Below, piece after piece: positions 44,007 to 52,859 of a stretch of 64,000 nucleotides of DNA. The stretch covers positions 248,001-312,000 of the forward strand of contig NZ_LJHQ01000003.1 of NCBI RefSeq assembly GCF_001295925.1, in the 5' to 3' direction. Below the pieces are notes generated by a model. That model was not told where the DNA came from, ran no database searches, and saw only the letters and a list, made by a program, of their open reading frames with translations. Made by a program: the position numbers and the translations under genes. Origin of the DNA: Allobosea sp. AAP35 (lineage in GTDB: Bacteria > Pseudomonadota > Alphaproteobacteria > Rhizobiales > Beijerinckiaceae). Each line of letters opens with the position of its first letter. The stretch's first letter is position 1.

Positions 44007-45088
44007 GGCGTGCCTCCGCCGGATCCCATCTGGCTGTCGCGGATATCGCCGCTGCGGCGATAGCGGTCGCGCAGCCGCTGCCAGATGCCGATCAGCCCGT
44101 CGGGCGAGAACAGCACGATGACGAGGAAGCCCAGCCCGATCAGCAACTGGTAGCGCCGCCCGTCGAGACCGACACCCTCCAGCACATCGAGCGAGAAGGT
44201 GCGCAGCAGCACATAGACCAGCGCGCCGATGAAGGGGCCGATGGGGCGGCTCAGGCCGCCGACCACCGCGATGATCAGCATGTCGACGACCGGGCCGACC
44301 CCGGCCGTGCCGGGCGAGATCTGGCGCTGATACCAGACCAGCAGCACGCCCGCTGAGGCCGCGATCAGCGAGGCGAAGGTATAGGCCGCGATGCGGTGCG
44401 CCACGACGTCGAAGCCCAGCGCGGCCATGCGGCGGGGATTGTCGCGCGTACCCTGCAAGGCGAGCCCGAAAGGCGCCCGTGAGACATAGACCACGGCGCC
44501 ATAAGCCAGCGCCGCGCAGGCGAGCGTCAGGTAGTAGAAGGGCACCTGCTGGCCCCAGTCGATGCCGAGGAAAACCGGCGGCAGGATGCCGTTGAAGCCG
44601 CTGAAGCCGTTGAAGATCGTGTAGTTCTGCAATGTCAGGTAGTAGAACGCCGAGGCGATCGCGAGCGTGATCATGATCGTGTAGATGCCCTCGGTGCGCA
44701 CCGAAAGCGCGCCGCTCAGCGTGCCGAACAGCGTCGCGACCAGGATCGCGACCGGCGCGGCCAGCCACCACGGCCAGTGCAGGCTGATCTGCGAGATCGC
44801 GCTGTCGCCCAGGATCGCGACGAGGTAGCCGGCAAACCCCGCCACCGTCATCTGGACCAGGCTGACGATGCCGCCATAGCCGGCCAGGAACATCAGGCTC
44901 AGTGCGATCAGGCCAAGGATCATGGAATAGGCAATGATCTGGACCAGCCAGAACGGGCTCGCGATCGCCGGCATGAGAAGCAGCAATCCAGCGACGACCC
45001 AGAACGCCGTGCCACGGCGCGCCACCCAGTCGCTGAAGCTCTCGCGAGGGCGGGCTTGCTGTGCCAGGTTGAGGTCCGCGACCGCCAT
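44003..45088 (-). CDS. livM: LIV-type ABC transporter permease (LivM)
   Basis: 361 residues with about ten hydrophobic segments. GYGGIVSLVQMTVAGFAGYLVA and ALQGTRDNPRRMAALGFDV are the LivM substrate-gate and ATPase-coupling (EAA-like) regions. Two bases separate it from livH. Confidence 0.92.
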   Translation of the reverse strand: MAVADLNLAQQARPRESFSDWVARRGTAFWVVAGLLLLMPAIASPFWLVQIIAYSMILGLIALSLMFLAGYGGIVSLVQMTVAGFAGYLVAILGDSAISQISLHWPWWLAAPVAILVATLFGTLSGALSVRTEGIYTIMITLAIASAFYYLTLQNYTIFNGFSGFNGILPPVFLGIDWGQQVPFYYLTLACAALAYGAVVYVSRAPFGLALQGTRDNPRRMAALGFDVVAHRIAAYTFASLIAASAGVLLVWYQRQISPGTAGVGPVVDMLIIAVVGGLSRPIGPFIGALVYVLLRTFSLDVLEGVGLDGRRYQLLIGLGFLVIVLFSPDGLIGIWQRLRDRYRRSGDIRDSQMGSGGGTP

Positions 45089-45090
45089 CG

Positions 45091-46101
45091 TTAGCGCCTT
45101 GCCGCCAGGCCTTCGGGCCGCACTGCCAGGACCGCGACCATGATGATGAAGGTCAGCATCACGGCATAGGTCGGCATGTAGACGGAGCCGAATTGCTCGG
45201 CGAGCCCGACGATGAGCGCGCCGACGGCGGCTCCCGGAATCGAGCCCATCCCGCCGACGATGACGACCACGAGCGAGGACAACAGGATGCGGGTGTCCTC
45301 GCCCGGCTGCAGCGACTGGAAGGTGCCGCCGACGACGCCGGCCAAGCCCGCCAGCCCCGCCCCGAAGGCGAACACCATCACGAAGACGAGCTGCACCCGC
45401 ACGCCGGTCGCCGACAGCATGTCGCGATCATCGACGCCCGCCCGCACCAGCATGCCGACCCGCGTGCGGTTGAGCGCGAGCCACATCAGCACGCCGAGGA
45501 TGATCGCGCCGACCAGAATGGCGATGCGCACCAGCGGATAGGTCATCATGACCGCCTCGCCATTGCTGCGCAGCGCGACCGCGAAGGGCAGCGTGACCGG
45601 ACCCGAGAGCCAGTCGGGCGCCGTGACCTGGAAGGTGTCGCCGCCATAATTCCACAGCAGCAGGTCGGCGAAGATGATCGAGAGGCCGATGGTGACCAGC
45701 GTCTGCCGCAGGTCCTGGCCCTCCATCCAGCGAAACAGCAGCACCTGCATCAGGACGCCGACGAGCGCCACGACCAGAAAGGCGACTACGAGCGCCACCA
45801 GCCAGGAGCCGCTCCATTCGCCGATGCTGTAGCCGAGGTAGCCGCCGAACAGATACAGCGAGCCATGCGCCAGATTGACGTTGCGCATCAGCCCGAAGAT
45901 CAGCGTGAAGCCGCTGGCGACGAGGAAATACAGCGCGCCCAGCGTGATGCCGTTGAACAGCGCGCTCAGGAACACGCGCTTGCGGCCGAACATCGCCTCC
46001 ATTCCCGGCGTCCAGATCGAAAAGACGAGCCAGACCAGGATCGCGACGGCGAGGATGATGATGAGCGACCAGATCGGCCGGCGGGCGATGACATCAGACA
46101 T
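45091..46101 (-). CDS. livH: LIV-type ABC transporter permease (LivH)
   Basis: 336 residues, about eight membrane helices. GLMRNVNLAHGSLYLFGGYLGY and RAGVDDRDMLSATGV mark LivH. First permease gene after the AraC gene, with which it overlaps by eight bases (46094-46101). Confidence 0.92.
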   Translation of the reverse strand: MSDVIARRPIWSLIIILAVAILVWLVFSIWTPGMEAMFGRKRVFLSALFNGITLGALYFLVASGFTLIFGLMRNVNLAHGSLYLFGGYLGYSIGEWSGSWLVALVVAFLVVALVGVLMQVLLFRWMEGQDLRQTLVTIGLSIIFADLLLWNYGGDTFQVTAPDWLSGPVTLPFAVALRSNGEAVMMTYPLVRIAILVGAIILGVLMWLALNRTRVGMLVRAGVDDRDMLSATGVRVQLVFVMVFAFGAGLAGLAGVVGGTFQSLQPGEDTRILLSSLVVVIVGGMGSIPGAAVGALIVGLAEQFGSVYMPTYAVMLTFIIMVAVLAVRPEGLAARR

Positions 46102-46966
46102 GGCAGGCCCGCAGCGCTGTCGGAGATTGCAGCGGCAATTGGCCGACGCGGCGCAGGACCCGGCGATAATCGCGCGGCGCCATGCCCATATGCGCGGTGA
46201 AGAAGCGGGTGAAGACGCTCTGGCAGGAGAAGCCGAGCGCATTGCTGATCCCCGTCACCGGGTCGCTCGACAGGACCAGCCGGTCGAGCGCGGCATCGAG
46301 GCGCACGGTGTTGGCGAAGACGGTCGGGGTGACGCCGACCTGCTCGCGGAACAGCTTGAAGAAATGCGCGCGCGACAGGCCGGCCTCGCGAGCGACGCGC
46401 TCGAGCGCACCCTCATGGGCCGGGTGAGCCTCGATCAGGCGCCGCGCCCGCGCCACGCGCCGGTCGAGTGCGCTTTCGGGCGCGACATGGATCAGTGCGG
46501 AGGCGAGTTCCTGGCCGATCGGCTCGCTCGAGGCCTGGGCCAGCGCCATCAGCACCGGGGCGGGATTGAGTTCGCGGTGCGCTGACAGCAACATCTCGAC
46601 CACCTCGTCGCGCCATGACGCGAGTTCGCGCGTGATCACCAGTTCGGAGGCCGGGAAGGCCAGCGAGCCGGGCGGCGTCATGGTCTGCGTCGCCAACCAT
46701 TCGGGCTTGAGATAGACGACGAGGAAGAGGCCGAGTGCGCCTGCACGCTCCGGTACGAAGTTGTGCGGCTCCCAGGGGTTGATCGCCACCCCCATGAAGG
46801 GATCGACGAGCGTGGTGCGGCCGTTGATGGTGACGAGCCCGCGCGAGCCTTCGAGGAAGAAGATCAGATGCGCCTCGCGATGGGCATGCAGCACCAGCGG
46901 TCGGTCGAGATCGTAAATCGCAACCCGGCCGAAGGGACCGTGGCAGACCGCAACTGCGCGACTCAT
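46094..46966 (-). CDS. AraC-family transcriptional regulator
   Basis: 290 residues. N-terminal cupin sensor (LVLHAHREAHLIFFLEGSRG...WEPHNFVPE) and C-terminal double helix-turn-helix (VAREAGLSRAHFFKLFREQVGVTP, then ISNALGFSCQSVFTRFFTAHMGMAPRDYRR). Probably activates the 20-kb operon whose first gene it is, in response to the imported compound. ATG 46966; no recognised conserved sequence precedes it. Confidence 0.9.
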   Translation of the reverse strand: MSRAVAVCHGPFGRVAIYDLDRPLVLHAHREAHLIFFLEGSRGLVTINGRTTLVDPFMGVAINPWEPHNFVPERAGALGLFLVVYLKPEWLATQTMTPPGSLAFPASELVITRELASWRDEVVEMLLSAHRELNPAPVLMALAQASSEPIGQELASALIHVAPESALDRRVARARRLIEAHPAHEGALERVAREAGLSRAHFFKLFREQVGVTPTVFANTVRLDAALDRLVLSSDPVTGISNALGFSCQSVFTRFFTAHMGMAPRDYRRVLRRVGQLPLQSPTALRACHV

Positions 46967-47130
46967 GACACCTCGCGAATGATGATCCGGCGATGGGGGC
47001 TTTGCCTCATCAGGCAAGCCTCCCCCCTTTGCGTCGCGAGATCGGTTCGCGGGCGCTCGGGTCGGGACAAGACGGGGAGTGAAGGGGGCGCGCATCGCGC
47101 GTTCTCCCCCTTCGGCGGGCGCTCAGGCGC

Positions 47131-48378
47131 CTATTTCTTGCATTCCGGATTGGTCCGCGAGGGCAGACCCACGGCCTTGAACGCTTCGAGCGAGAGCCCC
47201 AGCGTCTGCGTTACGTCGGGAACCGCCCGGACGAACTTGTTGGTCAGATCGCCGTTGGGCAGTTCCGCGACCTCGGTGATGAAGGTCGTGGCGATGGCCT
47301 GCCGGTTGTCGTCGAGCTTGATCTTGCCGTTGGGCGCATCGAGCTCGACCTTGGCGAGTTCGGCCCGCAGCTTGGCGCCGCCATCCGAGATGTCGCCCTT
47401 GACCTTCTCCATCGCGACCGCCAGCGCCTTCACGGCATTGTAGTAGTTGGTGGCGAAGAGCGAGGGGCTGGCAAAGCGCTTATCGGCGGGAAAAGCGTCC
47501 TGATAGGCCTTGACCCAAGCCTTCCAGCGCGGATCGTCCCAGGCATCAGCGACACCGCCCGAGGAGGGCGTGCCGACGAGCAGCTTCTTGGCGGCGCCCT
47601 TCGATGACAGCACGGTCTGATCGACCATGATCGAGCCGCCGATGAACTTCGCCTTGCCGCCGGTCTGGCTGTACTGGTTCAGGAAGTTGACGGCATCGCC
47701 GCCGCCCAGCCCGAGGAAGACAGCATCGACATCGTCGGGGATGTTGGCGATCACCGAACCGAAATCCTTGGTGCCGAGCGGCACCCACTGGCGCTGCGTG
47801 ATCTCGCCGCCGGCGCGGCAATAGCCGAGCGCGAAGCCGAAGACCTGCGTGTAGGGGAACGAATAGTCCTCGGCGATGACCGAAATCTTCTTGAAGCCCT
47901 TGTCCTTCAGCACATATTCGCCGAGGCCGGCCATCCACATCGCGCCGTCGCTGTTGAAGCGGAAGAAGTTCGGCGAGGGGTTGACGAAGGTCGTCTCGAG
48001 CGCGCCCGACGAGCCGTTGATCATGACGAGGTTGGGCACCGTCTTGCTGTAGTCGCGCATGGCGATGCCTTCGGAGCCGGAAAGCGGCCCGATGATGAGC
48101 TGCACCTTGTCCTGCTCGACGAGCTTGCGGGCGGCGCGCAGCGCGGAATCCGGGCTGGCGTCGGTGGCCGTGATGATGAATTCGAACTCGCGCCCGGCCA
48201 TCTTGTTGCCGAGTTCCTTGGCCGCGATCTGGACGCCGCGGACACCGTCTTCGCCGCCGGACGTCAAAGCGCCCGACAGCGTCGCCATCACACCGATCTT
48301 GAGTTTCTCCTGAGCGATCGCGGCTGGTGAAGCCGCGACGAAACAGGCCGCGACAGCGGCCGCAAGCGTCTTTCGCAT
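47131..48378 (-). CDS. LivK-type periplasmic solute-binding protein
   Basis: 415 residues. Signal peptide MRKTLAAAVAACFVAASPAAIAQ, then EKLKIGVMATLSGALTSGGEDGVRG, the standard start of type I periplasmic binding proteins. It delivers substrate to the LivHM-G-F importer. It is 164 bases upstream of the AraC gene and may have its own promoter for higher expression. The sequence resembles the aromatic/amide-binding branch more than leucine-specific LivK, but specificity cannot be read. Confidence 0.9.
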   Translation of the reverse strand: MRKTLAAAVAACFVAASPAAIAQEKLKIGVMATLSGALTSGGEDGVRGVQIAAKELGNKMAGREFEFIITATDASPDSALRAARKLVEQDKVQLIIGPLSGSEGIAMRDYSKTVPNLVMINGSSGALETTFVNPSPNFFRFNSDGAMWMAGLGEYVLKDKGFKKISVIAEDYSFPYTQVFGFALGYCRAGGEITQRQWVPLGTKDFGSVIANIPDDVDAVFLGLGGGDAVNFLNQYSQTGGKAKFIGGSIMVDQTVLSSKGAAKKLLVGTPSSGGVADAWDDPRWKAWVKAYQDAFPADKRFASPSLFATNYYNAVKALAVAMEKVKGDISDGGAKLRAELAKVELDAPNGKIKLDDNRQAIATTFITEVAELPNGDLTNKFVRAVPDVTQTLGLSLEAFKAVGLPSRTNPECKK

Positions 48379-49029
48379 CGTATTCCTCCCTGCGTGCTGG
48401 CCGCGCCGAAGGTCACTACGGCGAAGCCGGTGGCGGCTTTTAAATCCGCTCTAAACGCACGGTAACATAGCGTGAGACGCTGCCAAGGTGGAGAATATTG
48501 CGCTGGGTCTGCTTTTTGGGCTGCGGTCGTCAGCCGCAAGATGACTTGCCAGACCGTCTTGCGAACCTTCTGAACGCCGCAGGCGCGGGACCGACGACGA
48601 CCCTTTCCGCCTCGTCCTCGACGCGAGCAACCGCACGCGTGATGCGCTAGAGCTGGTCGTGACTGCCTGACATCGCTCCCGCCATCCGCGTCGCCACGCT
48701 CGAGCGGTGCGGTGCCTGCTGTCCGACACCAATGATTGCCTGGCCGACCTGATTTCGGGTCGGCGGCCGGGCGCCGGCACCGTTCGACCCGGTCTGGCCA
48801 ATCCAAAGAAAGGGGCCTGGCGCGAGGTCGTGTCCTCCCTCGGGCAGCTGCCTCAAGGCAGAACGTTTCGCACAGCACCCGTTCCGACAAAACGAGTGGC
48901 CTGTTGAAAACCTATATCGGCCGCCTGACATGATCGTGAAAGACCTCCGGCCTGAATTGGTCCAAAAGCACGTCGGTATCGATCTTGAATTCGCGATCTG
49001 GACAAGAGCGCGGCGACAAGGGCACCGGC
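48379..49029. other. Intergenic region with no recognised gene
   Basis: 651 bases between divergent units (solute-binding protein on minus, SoxE-like on plus). Several short frames exist but none gives recognisable protein. A small palindrome AGCGTGAGACGCT (about 48466-48478) lies in the likely promoter zone of the solute-binding protein gene. Base composition is more mixed than the neighbours, consistent with a decayed gene, but nothing can be named. Confidence 0.4.
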
Positions 49030-49380
49030 GTGGATCGGAACGAAAACCAGCTTCATAGGGCTTTGCATCGCTTGAGGGTCGCTCTGCTCTGCGTCACGGT
49101 TTTGCTCATCCACGCAACGCCTTTGAGAGCCGCCGGCGACATCGGTCTCGGCCAATACCTCGCCGCCGAATGCGTCTCCTGTCACCAACCTTCCGGCCCG
49201 CGGGACGCCGATATTCCACCGATCGTTGGCTGGCCCGAAGACCAATTCGTCGCAGTGCTAAGCGCCTTTGGCCGGAAGCAGCGCGATGGACAGGTCATGC
49301 AGGCAGTCGCCGCGCGCTTGAGCCGCGAGGAGATGGCCGCGCTGGCTGCCTATTTCGGCGCGTTGACGCCTCAACCCTGA
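49030..49380 (+). CDS. soxE: SoxE-like small c-type cytochrome
   Basis: About 116 residues from GTG 49030. Signal peptide (LRVALLCVTVLLIHATPLRAAG) then one heme motif CVSCH in AAECVSCHQPSG, and a C-terminal LSREEMAALAAYFGAL, the usual last helix of class I cytochrome c. It is encoded 20 bases before a SoxF/FccB-type flavoprotein, so the two likely form a flavocytochrome c sulfide dehydrogenase in the periplasm. Start uncertain: a TTG at 48985 is also in frame. Confidence 0.75.
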   Translation: MDRNENQLHRALHRLRVALLCVTVLLIHATPLRAAGDIGLGQYLAAECVSCHQPSGPRDADIPPIVGWPEDQFVAVLSAFGRKQRDGQVMQAVAARLSREEMAALAAYFGALTPQP

Positions 49381-49400
49381 CCGCGCGGATGGCAGCTTCC

Positions 49401-50678
49401 ATGAAAACCTCGCGACGCGATCTGATAGCAGGCACCGGCGCTCTGCTGGCCGCGAGCACGCTCGCCGCGCCCGCCCTTTTGGGCCAGGCCCGGCCGCGCG
49501 TGGTCGTCGTCGGCGGCGGGCCGGGCGGCGCAACGGCGGCGAAATATCTTGCCAGGGACAGCCAGAACGCGATCTCGGTGACACTGGTCGAGGAGAACGA
49601 GACCTACCAGACCTGCTTTCACTCCAACCTCTACATCGGCGGCTTCAAGCGCTATGACGAGATCGTCCATCGCTACGACAGGCTGGCCTCGGCTTATGGC
49701 ATCGCGCTCGTCCGCAGCCGCGCCACGCAGATCGACCGGGACAGGAAAGAGGTCGTGCTTACCGATGGCGGTCGGCTACCTTACGACCGGCTGGTGCTCT
49801 CGCCCGGCATCGACCTGAACTACGATTCTGTCCCCGGCTGGTCGCAGGCAGCCGAGGAGCTCATGCCGCATGGCTGGAAGCCCGGCCGGCAGACGCAACT
49901 GATCCGCGAAAAGCTCGATGCGGTGCCGGACGGCGGCACGATCGTGATGATCGCCCCGCCCAACCCCTATCGCTGCCCTCCCGGCCCCTATGAGCGCGCC
50001 TCGATGTTCGCGCATGTGCTGAAGCGGACCGGCCGCGACAAGGCCCGGATCATCATCCTCGATCCCAAGGACAGCTTCTCCAAGCAGGGCCTCTTCATGC
50101 CGGATTGGGAGAGGCGCTATGGCGCGATGATCGAATGGCTCGGCCCGAAGGTGCATGACGGCATCACATCGGTCGATCCAAAGACGGGGACGGTCGTCAC
50201 CGGCTTCGAGACTTACGAGAATTGCGCCTTCGTCAACGTCATCCCGGCCCAGATGGCCGGCGCCATCGCGCGCGATGCCGGGCTGGCGCCAGCAGGCGGC
50301 TATTGCACCATCGACCCGGCGACGATGAAGTCGGTGGTCGATCCCACCATCGTCGTGCTCGGCGATGCCTGCCATGCCGGTGACATGCCGAAATCGGCTT
50401 TTTCGGCCAACAGCCAGGCCAAGGTCGCGGCGATGATCCTGCGCGGCGAACTCGTCGGCGCTCAGACCTTCCCCGCGCGCTATCTCAATACCTGCTGGAG
50501 CCTGATCGACACCGACGATGCCATCAAGGTCGGCGGCCGCTACGAGCCCCGGGACGGCCGCATCTCCGCGGTCGAGACCTTCATCTCGCAGCCGGGCGAG
50601 AGCGCCGAGACCCGCAAGCAAACCCAGGCCGAGAATATGGCCTGGTATGACGCCATCTGCGCCGACATGTTCACCTGA
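49401..50678 (+). CDS. soxF: SoxF/FccB-like flavocytochrome c sulfide dehydrogenase flavoprotein
   Basis: 425 residues. Twin-arginine signal SRRDLIAGTGALLAAS. FAD fold RVVVVGGGPGGATAAKYLA, then redox cysteines in NETYQTCFHSN and later in YENCAFVN, plus VVLGDACHAGDMPKSAFSAN for the second FAD-binding part. Oxidises sulfide and passes electrons to the cytochrome partner encoded just upstream. Start ATG 49401; ATG 49389 is also possible. It converges with soxA 36 bases further on. Confidence 0.88.
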   Translation: MKTSRRDLIAGTGALLAASTLAAPALLGQARPRVVVVGGGPGGATAAKYLARDSQNAISVTLVEENETYQTCFHSNLYIGGFKRYDEIVHRYDRLASAYGIALVRSRATQIDRDRKEVVLTDGGRLPYDRLVLSPGIDLNYDSVPGWSQAAEELMPHGWKPGRQTQLIREKLDAVPDGGTIVMIAPPNPYRCPPGPYERASMFAHVLKRTGRDKARIIILDPKDSFSKQGLFMPDWERRYGAMIEWLGPKVHDGITSVDPKTGTVVTGFETYENCAFVNVIPAQMAGAIARDAGLAPAGGYCTIDPATMKSVVDPTIVVLGDACHAGDMPKSAFSANSQAKVAAMILRGELVGAQTFPARYLNTCWSLIDTDDAIKVGGRYEPRDGRISAVETFISQPGESAETRKQTQAENMAWYDAICADMFT

Positions 50679-50714
50679 CAGCCGATCCTGCCACGTCGCT
50701 GCGTTGGGTGGCCC

Positions 50715-51476
50715 TCAGCGCCGCATTCCCGGCGTCTCGACCGGCAGCCCCTTGGCGCGGTCTGCGAGGTAAAGCTCCAGCGCGAGATATTCCGGCGCGC
50801 CGTAGTCGAACTGGGTCGCGCGGACGCCGAGCGAGCAGGCGCGCAGGCGCCGATGCAGCGAGCCGACATCGTTCCATTCCAGCCGATAGGCCGGGTAGCC
50901 CGTGCCCGCGCCATGGCTGATCGTGTCGCCGCGCAGCTTCTGGCCGACGAGGCCGTCATGGCATTGCTGGCAGGACAGGTTGAGCTGGCCCTGACGGCGC
51001 TCGAAGAAGGCCTTGCCTGCCTCGTAATAGGGCGTGGCGGCGCCATCGGTCTTCACCTGCATCGGCAGGCCGCGCGAGAGGGAGGCGAGATAGGCGGTCA
51101 GCGAGAGCAGTTCGGGCGTCTCATGGCCGAAGGCCGGCTGCTTCTGCCGCTCGACGCGGCACTGCTCGATGCGGCCCTCGAGGTTGAGCAGCTTGCCGGT
51201 CCCCGCATCGACCTGCGGATACTGCGTCGCGGTGCCGCGCAGGCTCTGCTGAGGGTCGGCATGGCAGGCGATGCAGGCCTGCCCTTCGCCTGCCGGTTTG
51301 CGGCTGAACAGCTCGCGGCCCTGCTCGACCCAGAAGAAGGCCGGGTTGCGGGTCTCGTCGGCCTGCTGCCGGCGCAGTTCGGGGGAAAGGAAGTCGGAGC
51401 CGGATTTGATCTCAGCGAGGGCGGGGGACGCTAACGGCAGAACAAGCACAACGATGGCGGAAAGGAACCACGTCAT
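50715..51476 (-). CDS. soxA: SoxA, diheme cytochrome c of thiosulfate oxidation
   Basis: 253 residues. Signal peptide (MTWFLSAIVVLVLPLASPALA), two heme motifs CIACH (68-72) and CQQCH (169-173), and the conserved C214 in RACSLGVRA that ligands the catalytic heme. Both hemes make it the diheme class. With SoxX it joins thiosulfate to SoxY. ATG 51476 lies inside the end of a palindromic repeat; a frame continues to ATG 51545, so the true start is open. Confidence 0.9.
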   Translation of the reverse strand: MTWFLSAIVVLVLPLASPALAEIKSGSDFLSPELRRQQADETRNPAFFWVEQGRELFSRKPAGEGQACIACHADPQQSLRGTATQYPQVDAGTGKLLNLEGRIEQCRVERQKQPAFGHETPELLSLTAYLASLSRGLPMQVKTDGAATPYYEAGKAFFERRQGQLNLSCQQCHDGLVGQKLRGDTISHGAGTGYPAYRLEWNDVGSLHRRLRACSLGVRATQFDYGAPEYLALELYLADRAKGLPVETPGMRR

Positions 51477-51592
51477 TCCGGGCGCAGCGAAGCGGAGGCC
51501 CGGAATCCATCGTAAGGCCGATCCCTTCGACGAATCGCGCTCCATGATGGATTCCGGAGAAGCGCCGCTTTCGCGGCTTGTCCGGAATGACG
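51471..51592. repeat. Palindromic repeat between soxZ and soxA
   Basis: Left end CGTCATTCCGGGCGCAGCG, right end GCTTGTCCGGAATGACGG, with inner arms GGCCCGGAATCCATC and GATGGATTCCGG. Shares the GTCATTCCGG end with the element at 5101. It fills almost all of the soxZ-soxA gap and includes the annotated soxA start codon. Confidence 0.8.
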
Positions 51593-51601
51593 GCGATCGT
51601 C

Positions 51602-51925
51602 TCACGTCACGGTCAGCCTGGCCGTCCGGGTGTAGGTCGCGCCGCCGTCCTCGCGCCATTCGAAGATGATGTCGCCGGTCGCGACCGCCCGCGTCGTGAA
51701 GGAGACAAAGGGGTTGGCGGAGACGCCGGTGTGCATGTCGAAACGGAAGATCGGCTCGCCGGCATAGGTCGCGGTCAGCCGGTTCAGGATCTTGCGCGGC
51801 ACGGTGCCGCCCTTGCCGTCGGACTGGCCGCCGCGATCCATCGCATGGCGGGTCAGCACCTTGATCTCGACGATCTCGCCGGCCTTTGCCTCGGTGGGCA
51901 TGGTGATGCGGGCGTTGAAGCTCAT
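51602..51925 (-). CDS. soxZ: SoxZ, sulfur-carrier complex subunit
   Basis: 107 residues, single immunoglobulin-like domain. NARITMPTEAKAGEIVEIKVLTRHAMDRGG and SANPFVSFTTRAVATGDIIFEW are characteristic. It forms the SoxYZ carrier with SoxY in the periplasm; it has no signal and is exported with SoxY. Confidence 0.92.
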   Translation of the reverse strand: MSFNARITMPTEAKAGEIVEIKVLTRHAMDRGGQSDGKGGTVPRKILNRLTATYAGEPIFRFDMHTGVSANPFVSFTTRAVATGDIIFEWREDGGATYTRTARLTVT

Positions 51926-51937
51926 TCGTGTGTCTCC

Positions 51938-52432
51938 TCAACCGCCGTCGATGCAGGCGCTCAGCGTCACGACGATGTCGGCATCGGTCATGACGAAGCG
52001 TCCGTCGCTCAGCGCCGCAACTACCGCGACCTTCTGGGACTGGGCGATCCGCAGCGTGGTCGAGACCTCGGCACGGCCGGCGCGCGGGCCGAGATGGAAG
52101 CGCGCCATGTCCGGAAACGGGTTCTTCTCGGCGATGAGATGGATCCAGCGGACATAATCGGCCCCCGTCATCGGGCTCTCGACCAAAATGCGGGTGTCGA
52201 CGGAGTTGCCGTTCTCGGCGAGCGCTGGAATCGACAATGTGATGCGGCCGCGCTCGGGCGCCACGCCTTCGGTGACGCGCGCGATCAGCTGCGCCAGGTC
52301 AGGCGATGGCTCGGTGGCCGCACGCCCCGGAAGGGCCGAGACCAGCAGACCGGCTGCCGCGCCCGCAAGCACGCAGCGACGGTCGAGCCCAGCTTCAGAA
52401 CGTCTTGAGCGTGGCGAGATAGCTGACGACAT
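51938..52432 (-). CDS. soxY: SoxY, thiosulfate-oxidation carrier protein (variant C-terminus)
   Basis: 164 residues. Twin-arginine-like signal DRRCVLAGAAAGLLVSALPGRA, then the SoxY domain (NGNSVDTRILVESPMTGADYVRWIHLIAEKNPFPDMARFHLG). It ends ...VTLSACIDGG, not the usual GGCGG; the swinging-arm cysteine is fifth from the end. From ATG 52432 it overlaps soxX by 38 bases; that start is chosen to keep the full signal. Confidence 0.85.
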   Translation of the reverse strand: MSSAISPRSRRSEAGLDRRCVLAGAAAGLLVSALPGRAATEPSPDLAQLIARVTEGVAPERGRITLSIPALAENGNSVDTRILVESPMTGADYVRWIHLIAEKNPFPDMARFHLGPRAGRAEVSTTLRIAQSQKVAVVAALSDGRFVMTDADIVVTLSACIDGG

Positions 52433-52859
52433 CCTCGATCTCCTGGGCCGAGAGGGCCGGCTTGCCCCGGTATGGCAGGGCGACATCATGCAGGTTTTCC
52501 GTCCGGAAATAGGGCGGCATCACCGTCTGCGGGTTCACAAGCGAGGCATCGACCAGCCGCAGCCGGATCTGGCCTGCGTCGAGCCTCGCTCCGACGCCGG
52601 TCAGCGGCGGCCCGATATTGCCCTGGAAGGGCTCGGAGGGGTCCGCACCCTGATGGCAGATCAGGCAATTGCCGCGCTCGCGATCCTTGACCAGCACTTC
52701 GCCGCGCGCCGCGTTGCCGACCAGTCTACCGAGCGGCGCCGGGATCGCGTCGCCGACGATGGCGTAGGTCTCAAGTGCCGAAGCAGTCGAAGCGCCGCCG
52801 GATGCCAGAACGGCCCCGGCGAGCGCCAGACGCGATAGCACTCCTGCCGTCGCCCTCAC
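52395..52859 (-). CDS. soxX: SoxX, monoheme cytochrome c
   Basis: 154 residues. Signal peptide (about 1-28), one heme motif C65-LI-C68-H69, a likely axial methionine in TVMPPYF and C-terminal LSAQEIEDVVSYLATLKTF. Partner of SoxA. GTG start at 52859 overlaps the stop of the upstream molybdopterin gene by four bases (GTGA), so the sox genes are in that operon. Confidence 0.92.
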   Translation of the reverse strand: MRATAGVLSRLALAGAVLASGGASTASALETYAIVGDAIPAPLGRLVGNAARGEVLVKDRERGNCLICHQGADPSEPFQGNIGPPLTGVGARLDAGQIRLRLVDASLVNPQTVMPPYFRTENLHDVALPYRGKPALSAQEIEDVVSYLATLKTF

